This document shows, one piece after another, positions 59,378 through 64,000 of a stretch of 64,000 bases of DNA; positions within the stretch are counted from its first letter, which is position 1; each line of letters opens with the position of its first letter. The translations under genes and the position numbers were made by a program. Under the pieces are notes generated by a model that worked only from the letters and a program-made list of their open reading frames with translations, did not search any database and had not been told where the DNA came from. The stretch is from CAVVXN01 sp963772585 (lineage in GTDB: Bacteria; Planctomycetota; PLA2; JAEUHO01). The stretch is from NCBI GenBank assembly GCA_963772585.1, contig CAVYXV010000001.1, positions 122,513 through 186,512 of the forward strand, given 5' to 3'.

Positions 59378-61939
59378 ATGAACGCCGACGACCCCCGACG
59401 CCGCAAGCTGCCCGCCGGCTGGAACGACCTGGCCAGCCTCGCGATGGACCTGCGGTGGACGCACAGCCGCTTCGCGCAGAGCTTCTGGGAGCGGATCGAC
59501 CCCGAAGCCTGGGAACGGACGAACAACCCGTACGAGATCCTCCTGAACGCGCACAAGGATCGCTTGGACGAACTCGCACGCAGCAAGCGGTGCCAGCGGG
59601 AGCTGAAGGCCTGGCGGGAGCGCCGCGACCGCTACGACCGCGACAAGACGTGGTTCTCCACGAAGCCGAAGGGCTCGGCCCGCCTGCGCGTGGCGTACTT
59701 CAGCCTGGAGTTCGGCCTGAGCGAGGCCTTGCCCATCTACTCCGGCGGCCTCGGCATCCTTGCCGGCGACCACCTCAAGAGCGCCAGCGACCTCGGCGTG
59801 CCGCTCGTCGGCGTCGGTCTGCTCTATCAGCAGGGCTACTTCCGACAGGTGCTGTCTCCGGACGGCGACCAGATCGAGGCGCTTCCCTACAACGATCCGA
59901 GCAGCATGCCCGTGTCCCCGGCCGGAGGTCTGGACGGGCGCTGGCCACGGGTGCGGCTGGAGCTCCCGGGACGCACGCTCTACGTCCGCGTCTGGCAGGC
60001 GCGCGTCGGCCGGGTCCCCCTCTACCTCCTCGACACGAACGATCCCCTCAACAGTCCGTGGGATCGTGGCATCACGGCCAACCTCTACGCCGCGGGCCGG
60101 GAGAAGCGCCTCCTGCAGGAGATCGTCCTCGGAGTCGGCGGCTGGCGGTTGCTCGAGCAACTGGATCTGGGCGTCCAGGTCTGCCACCTGAACGAAGGCC
60201 ACGCCGCCTTCGTCGTGCTCGAGCGCGCGGCGAGCTTCGCCCGACGCCACCGTGTGTCGTTCGACGTCGCGCTTCGCGCCACGCGGGCCGGCAACATCTT
60301 CACGACCCACACGTCCGTCGAGGCCGCCTTCGACAAGTTCGAACCGTCGCTGCTCCACCTCTACGCCCGCCCGGTCCTCGAATCGCAGGGCGTACCGCCC
60401 GACCGCGCGCTCGCGATGGGGCGACGCGACCCGCAAGACGAGAACGAACCGTTCAACATGGCCTACCTCGCCATTCGCGGAAGCTGCCGCGTGAACGGCG
60501 TCGCGAGGTTGCACGGAAGGGTGAGCCGGAAGCTGTTCCAGCCTCTCTTCCCGGGGCACCCCGTCGGCGAGGTGCCGGTCGGCTCCGTGACGAACGGCGT
60601 CCACCTGCCGACCTGGGACTCCCTGGCCTCGGACGACCTGTGGACGAAGGCCAGCCCGAAGGTCCACTGGCATCAGGATCCGACCAGGGCGGTCCGCGGG
60701 ATCGAGGCCCTCCCCTCGGTCGAGCTGTGGCGCTTCCGCGGGCAGGCCCGAGGCACCCTCGTCGAGTATGTGCGCCGGCGACTGGAGCGACAGCTTCGCG
60801 AAGCCGGCTGTGGCGCCGAAGCAGTCGAACGGGCCCGCCATGTCCTGGACCCCAACGTCTTGACGCTCGCCTTCGCACGACGGTTCACGGGGTACAAGCG
60901 GCCCACGCTGCTGCTCCACGACGAGGAACGCCTCGTGCGGATCCTCTCGAACGCGGAATGCCCCGTGCAACTCATCCTCGCGGGCAAGGCGCATCCGCAC
61001 GACGGAGTGGGCAAGCAGATGGTCCAGCGCATGGCGCGGTTCGCGGCCCGCCCCGACATCGCGGGCCGCGTCGTCTTTCTCCAGGACTACGACATGCTCC
61101 TCGGCCAGCGCCTGACCGGCGGCGTGGACGTCTGGGTGAACCTCCCGCGGCGTCCGGCCGAGGCCTGCGGCACCAGCGGGATGAAGGTCACCTTCAACGG
61201 CGGCCTCCACTGCTCGGTCCCGGACGGCTGGTGGGACGCGGCCTACGACCCCGCCGCGGGCTGGAAGGTCGGCGATCGCAGCGAGGGTGGCGACGAAGCG
61301 TCCCGTGACGCGGCGGACGCCCAGAGTCTCTATGAACTGCTGGAGAACGAGATCGTGCCCGAGTTCTACACGCGGGACGATGACGGTCTGCCCGCGGCCT
61401 GGGTCGAGCGCGTGCGCCGGAGCATGGTCCTCTACACGCCCCGCTTCAGCGCGGACCGGATGGTGCGGGAGTACGTGGAGACGGCGTACCTCCCGGCGGC
61501 GAAGGCGTACCGCGAGCGGGCGCGAGGCGGAGGGAAGCTCGCCCGGAAGATCGAGCGCTGGATCGCAGATCTCTCGAAGCGCTGGCAGGGAATGCGACTC
61601 GTGGCGCTCGACGTCTCGCGGGAGGGCGACGCGTGGTCGTTCGATGCGATCTTCTATCTGGGCGAGCTCGACCCCGACGCCGTCCGCGTGGAGCTGTTCG
61701 CCGAGCCGCGGTCCGAGGAGGAGCGCCCCTTCGTCGCCGCGATGGAGCGCGACAGCGAGGTCGCCGGAGCGGTGAACGGTTACCGCTACCAGGCGAAGGT
61801 GCCCGCCGACCGCCCGGCGGAACACTACACGCCGCGCGTCGTCCCCCACCGCGACGACGTGTTCGTCCCGATGGAAGCCGGCCAGATCCTCTGGGCCAGC
61901 GGAGCGGTCGAGCGAGCACGCGCACAGGCCCTCACGTAG
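59378..61939 (+). CDS. glgP: Alpha-glucan phosphorylase (glgP/malP family with DUF3417 N-terminus)
   Basis: 853 residues from the ATG at 59378 behind GGAGGG. The first 95 residues (LASLAMDLRWTHSRFAQSFW) are the DUF3417 domain of the short phosphorylase clade. Then VAYFSLEFGLSEALPIYSGG, LAGDHLKSASDLGVPLVGVG, HLNEGHAAFVVLERAASFAR, FARRFTGYKRPTLLLHDEER and EACGTSGMKVTFNGGLHCSV with the PLP lysine at residue 603. It releases glucose-1-phosphate from glycogen. It belongs with malQ and glgX functionally though transcribed separately. Repeat B follows its stop. Confidence 0.95.
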   Translation: MNADDPRRRKLPAGWNDLASLAMDLRWTHSRFAQSFWERIDPEAWERTNNPYEILLNAHKDRLDELARSKRCQRELKAWRERRDRYDRDKTWFSTKPKGSARLRVAYFSLEFGLSEALPIYSGGLGILAGDHLKSASDLGVPLVGVGLLYQQGYFRQVLSPDGDQIEALPYNDPSSMPVSPAGGLDGRWPRVRLELPGRTLYVRVWQARVGRVPLYLLDTNDPLNSPWDRGITANLYAAGREKRLLQEIVLGVGGWRLLEQLDLGVQVCHLNEGHAAFVVLERAASFARRHRVSFDVALRATRAGNIFTTHTSVEAAFDKFEPSLLHLYARPVLESQGVPPDRALAMGRRDPQDENEPFNMAYLAIRGSCRVNGVARLHGRVSRKLFQPLFPGHPVGEVPVGSVTNGVHLPTWDSLASDDLWTKASPKVHWHQDPTRAVRGIEALPSVELWRFRGQARGTLVEYVRRRLERQLREAGCGAEAVERARHVLDPNVLTLAFARRFTGYKRPTLLLHDEERLVRILSNAECPVQLILAGKAHPHDGVGKQMVQRMARFAARPDIAGRVVFLQDYDMLLGQRLTGGVDVWVNLPRRPAEACGTSGMKVTFNGGLHCSVPDGWWDAAYDPAAGWKVGDRSEGGDEASRDAADAQSLYELLENEIVPEFYTRDDDGLPAAWVERVRRSMVLYTPRFSADRMVREYVETAYLPAAKAYRERARGGGKLARKIERWIADLSKRWQGMRLVALDVSREGDAWSFDAIFYLGELDPDAVRVELFAEPRSEEERPFVAAMERDSEVAGAVNGYRYQAKVPADRPAEHYTPRVVPHRDDVFVPMEAGQILWASGAVERARAQALT

Positions 61940-61949
61940 CCTCACTGCC

Positions 61950-62165
61950 CGCGAAGCGCGCGGCGTGACATCCCGAAGTCCTGGACCGTCAAGGAGCGAC
62001 GGGGCCCTGCGGGCCTCGTTCACGTTCCACCGGGTGTCCTGGTGCGTCGCTCGGGTTCGCGGCCAAGACGCAAAGAGGAGGCGACCCCTTGGGATCGCCG
62101 ACGACGAGCAACCGAGGCTCCGGGCGCGAGAGGCGGGCCAGGGCCGCGCGATGCAACGCCAGTTC
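61950..62165 (+). repeat. Repeat B copy behind glgP
   Basis: Starts about 10 bases after the glgP stop and reads in the same direction. It matches the reverse complement of 48024-48312 and, over its last 65 bases, that of 43011-43080. The interval from here to the tRNA gene (62166-62380) shows only GC-rich sequence and a tandem pair of GGGCGCCGAGCC. Confidence 0.7.
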
Positions 62166-62380
62166 GCGGGGCAGGACAGACTAGGTCGGATCGCCGCCGC
62201 AGCCGCCGTGCGCGGGACCCGAGCGTGCCACGCTGCGCGGCTCGCTGCGGCCCACGGCACGGCGCGGCCCGCGTCGGGCGCCGAGCCTCGGGCGCCGAGC
62301 CGGGCCGGCCCACCACCGTCGGACCCCGGCCCCGGCTTGCCAAACGGCCTGCCACGGGTTCCACTCTCCGCTCGCCCCGA

Positions 62381-62454
62381 GGCGCCGTGGCCGAGTGGTT
62401 AGGCAGCGGATTGCAAATCCGCGCACTCCGGTTCGATTCCGGACGGCGCCTCCA
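62381..62454 (+). tRNA. tRNA-Cys (anticodon GCA)
   Basis: Cloverleaf by eye: acceptor GGCGCCG (62381-62387) with CGGCGCC (62444-62450), U73, and CCA encoded at 62452-62454. The anticodon stem GCGGA/TCCGC encloses TTGCAAA with anticodon GCA at 62413-62415. The T-arm is CTCCGGTTCGATTCCGGA. A tRNA for ordinary Cys codons, distinct from Sec. Confidence 0.96.
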
Positions 62455-62461
62455 TCCATTT
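62451..62461 (+). repeat. Direct repeat TCCATCCATTT, left copy (tRNA-Cys 3' end)
   Basis: The 11 bases cover the discriminator and CCA of tRNA-Cys plus seven bases beyond. The same 11-mer occurs at 63720-63730, at the far side of the IS3/RHS remnants. It could be an attachment or target duplication; the sequence is simple (CCAT twice). Confidence 0.4.
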
Positions 62462-62462
62462 C

Positions 62463-62479
62463 ATGGGCCTCAGGCCCAT
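62463..62479 (+). terminator. Hairpin behind tRNA-Cys
   Basis: ATGGGCC (62463-62469) and GGCCCAT (62473-62479) pair perfectly around a TCA loop, followed by TTCTTCC. It begins nine bases after the tRNA, a good position for a transcription end. Confidence 0.55.
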
Positions 62480-62568
62480 TCTTCCGGGCTTTGCGGGCGA
62501 CCGTCCACACGTTCCCGACGTTAGCACACGTCAGCTGACATCAGTCGAAATCAGTACATCTGGGGGAC

Positions 62569-63099
62569 GTACCCGAGTCCAACCGGCGCTGGGGAACGGA
62601 CCTCACGACCGTGTGGACGCGCCAGGACGGCCTCGTGGCCCTGGCGCCGGTGATCGACTTCGGCGATCGCCTCCTGCTCGGCATCGGCGTCAGCACGTGC
62701 CAAGAGGCCGAGATGGTGCTCGCGCCGGTGCGCACGGCCCTGAACGAGACGTTTGGCGCCCCCGAGAACGTCGTGGACGGCCTCGAACTGCGCATGGACC
62801 ATGGCCCGCAGTACACGGGCGCCGTGTGCCTCGCCCTGTGCAAGGAGTGGGGCGTGGAGCAGAGCTTCGCCCCCGTCGGACGACCGACCGGCAACGCCAT
62901 CACGGAACGGGTCATCCTGACCATGAAGGCCGAGCTGATCTGGGCTCGAGACTGGGACAGTGCACAGGAGTTGCGCGATGCCCTCGAAGCCTGGCTCCAG
63001 AGGTACAACCATCAACGCCCGCACGAGTCCCTTGGCTGGAAGACGCCGGCGCAGAAGCGGGCCGAGAACCCGGCCGCCGCGACAGGCGCGGCGGCGTAG
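62569..63099 (+). pseudogene. IS3-type transposase, 5'-truncated (integrase core only)
   Basis: The frame is open from 62539, just after a TGA, and homology begins at VPESNRRWGTDLTTVWTRQD. The DDE core is whole: Asp in WGTDLT, Asp in MDHGPQYTG and Glu in NAITERVILTMKAELI. ALEAWLQRYNHQRPHESLGW then KTPAQKRA is the usual end. The helix-turn-helix first part and the orfA frame are missing, and no start or terminal inverted repeat was found, so it is a remnant. GTG at 62611 is the first possible start but lies inside the domain. Confidence 0.8.
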
Positions 63100-63161
63100 C
63101 GTAGGATCAACCAACGGGAGGATTCCAACGGTCGTCGAGGGTCAACCCCGGTCGGGGACGG

Positions 63162-63452
63162 AACAGGGTAGAGAAGGTGCTGGCCGCCGGGACCACGACC
63201 CGCTACCTGCTCGACGGCGTGGAGGTCGTCGAGGAGTACGACGCGGTGGGGAACTGGCAGGCGCGCTACGTCTACGAGGACGGGATCGACCACCCGCGGT
63301 GCATGGACCGGGCGGATATCGCCGACGTGAACGGGAACCAGAACACGACCGAGGTGTTGCGGTTCCACTACCACCAGCAGGCGCTGGGGTCGGTGACGGA
63401 GGTGACGCAGCCCACGGGGGCGGTCGTCGAGTGGGTGACCTACGATGTCTAG
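63162..63452 (+). pseudogene. RHS/YD-repeat protein fragment
   Basis: Open frame reading NRVEKVLAAGTTTRYLLDGV, then EVVEEYDAVGNWQARYVYED and a long insert, LRFHYHQQALGSVTEVTQPT and GAVVEWVTYDV before TAG. The order G-x-x-T-R-Y, then E-Y-D, then LGSVT and YD is the RHS core consensus. Only about 95 residues remain of what is normally over a thousand, without signal, shell or toxin tip. It follows the transposase remnant by about 60 bases, which suggests a deletion after an insertion. Confidence 0.75.
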
Positions 63453-63731
63453 CAGTCATGCCGGGATGAGGCGGCGTAAGCAGCCCTTCGTTCTCGGGAG
63501 GCGTGGAACTGACGGCGCGCGGGAGAGAGAGGTCACCGGGGCGCGTTCGACCGGTCTGCGCTTCATCTCTCGGGTCCGGGTCCGCGTGGAGGCCTAGAAG
63601 TGGAGAAGCCCCCGGATACCATCCAGTCGCACGGCTCAGTGGAGCGTTGGAGAGTAGCTTCCAAACAGCGAGCCTTCCCCGCCACACATCCAAATGTCTC
63701 GTCGGGCGCCCCGCGGCCTTCCATCCATTTG
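63453..63731. other. 279-base interval of lower GC between the RHS fragment and the last ORF
   Basis: No gene seen. Base composition falls visibly compared with the rest of the window. It contains the right copy of TCCATCCATTT at its end. It may be the remainder of the acquired segment. Confidence 0.4.
63720..63730 (+). repeat. Direct repeat TCCATCCATTT, right copy
   Basis: Identical to 62451-62461; together they frame about 1.26 kb with the transposase and RHS remnants. It lies immediately before the GTG of the last ORF. Confidence 0.4.
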
Positions 63732-64000
63732 GTGCGAGCGACGGGCTTCGGGATCGCGCTTTCCATTCTCTTGCTGGGTTCTAGCTCCGTGATCTCAAGC
63801 CCACCGGAACGCGCAGAGGCGGAAATGGGGTACGAAGAGGCCATTGCGATTGTCGAGCGCGGGGCCAAGCAACTGAGGAGGTACCGCGGCACGTCGGGCC
63901 TCCGGGACTTCTATTCACTCGTGAGCGACGTGAAGAACGAGCGGCTCGTTCCGACGATGCTGGCGCCTAGGATGCATTGGATTCGCTGCGCAATTGTCAA
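63732..64000 (+). CDS. Putative secreted protein, 3' cut by window edge
   Basis: From the GTG at 63732 the frame stays open to the end of the window (89 codons). It opens with RATGFGIALSILLLGSSSVI, a plausible signal peptide, followed by ERAEAEMGYEEAIAIVERGA and KQLRRYRGTSGLRDFYSLVS. GC is lower and codon third positions more mixed than elsewhere, hinting at foreign origin. No Shine-Dalgarno site is seen and a TTG lies one codon before; the start is uncertain. No family recognised. Confidence 0.45.
   Translation, partial: MRATGFGIALSILLLGSSSVISSPPERAEAEMGYEEAIAIVERGAKQLRRYRGTSGLRDFYSLVSDVKNERLVPTMLAPRMHWIRCAIV

Noticed and set aside
61965..62402. Open frames across repeat B give similar peptides in two copies (ADDEQPRLR and RRRATEAPGARGG), as if it coded for a protein.
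   Set aside because: Similarity appears in more than one frame, which follows from DNA similarity itself; no start, ribosome site or domain is seen.
1..64000. Search by eye for CRISPR arrays, rRNA, ribosomal protein genes, prophage genes and replication origin features.
   Set aside because: None seen. The only mobile remnants are the IS3 and RHS pieces near the right edge.

Overview
This window is a very GC-rich bacterial chromosome segment, densely coding on both strands. Its gene content points to a Planctomycetota-like lineage, but no rRNA or ribosomal protein gene is present, so the placement is an inference. The supporting traits are an alternative complex III plus caa3 oxidase cluster, a stand-alone AICAR transformylase, a squalene-cyclase-like alpha/alpha-barrel secreted protein, DUF1566 plus EF-hand secreted proteins, and a giant CheB-CheR-PAS hybrid kinase.

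Layout. 1-5.4 kb: the end of a MoxR ATPase, a large lipoprotein and a TPR protein. 5.4-11.5 kb: a small membrane protein, a SelW-like selenoprotein gene read through an in-frame TGA and so easily missed, an RND efflux pair (adaptor plus pump, the adaptor broken by a one-base shift in a G7 run) and a DUF456 protein. 11.6-25.5 kb: the centrepiece, a colinear and mostly overlapping respiratory operon actABCDEF-sco-coxA-coxC-coxD-coxB(cytochrome c fusion)-ctaB. It encodes a quinol:cytochrome c oxidoreductase, an A2-type caa3 terminal oxidase and part of the oxidase assembly machinery. 25.5-38.4 kb: an unknown protein, tRNA-Leu(UAA), an ECF sigma/anti-sigma pair, the hybrid kinase, a DUF1566/EF-hand protein, a SlyD-like prolyl isomerase, a DUF985 cupin and the squalene-cyclase-like protein. 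38.4-48 kb: AICAR transformylase, GlnRS and GltX (divergent), an exported MsrA, a nucleotidyltransferase-mannose-6-phosphate isomerase pair and TruB. 48-53 kb: an HNH nuclease and a queA-queG-glycosyltransferase operon. 53-62 kb: glycogen metabolism (malQ-glgX and glgP) with a sirtuin, an EamA transporter and a HIT protein between them. 62.4-64 kb: tRNA-Cys(GCA) followed by fragments of an IS3-type transposase and an RHS protein, then an unfinished secreted ORF of visibly lower GC. This is an accessory island at a tRNA gene.

Three layers of structure lie outside ordinary gene calls. First, the selenoprotein has a convincing bacterial SECIS hairpin. Second, two families of dispersed intergenic repeats (A and B) sit directly behind the stop codons of unrelated genes, in the sense direction of those genes. 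Third, short alternating-CG tracts interrupt three minus-strand genes (a nucleotidyltransferase, a glycosyltransferase and queA) in all three reading frames without breaking them.
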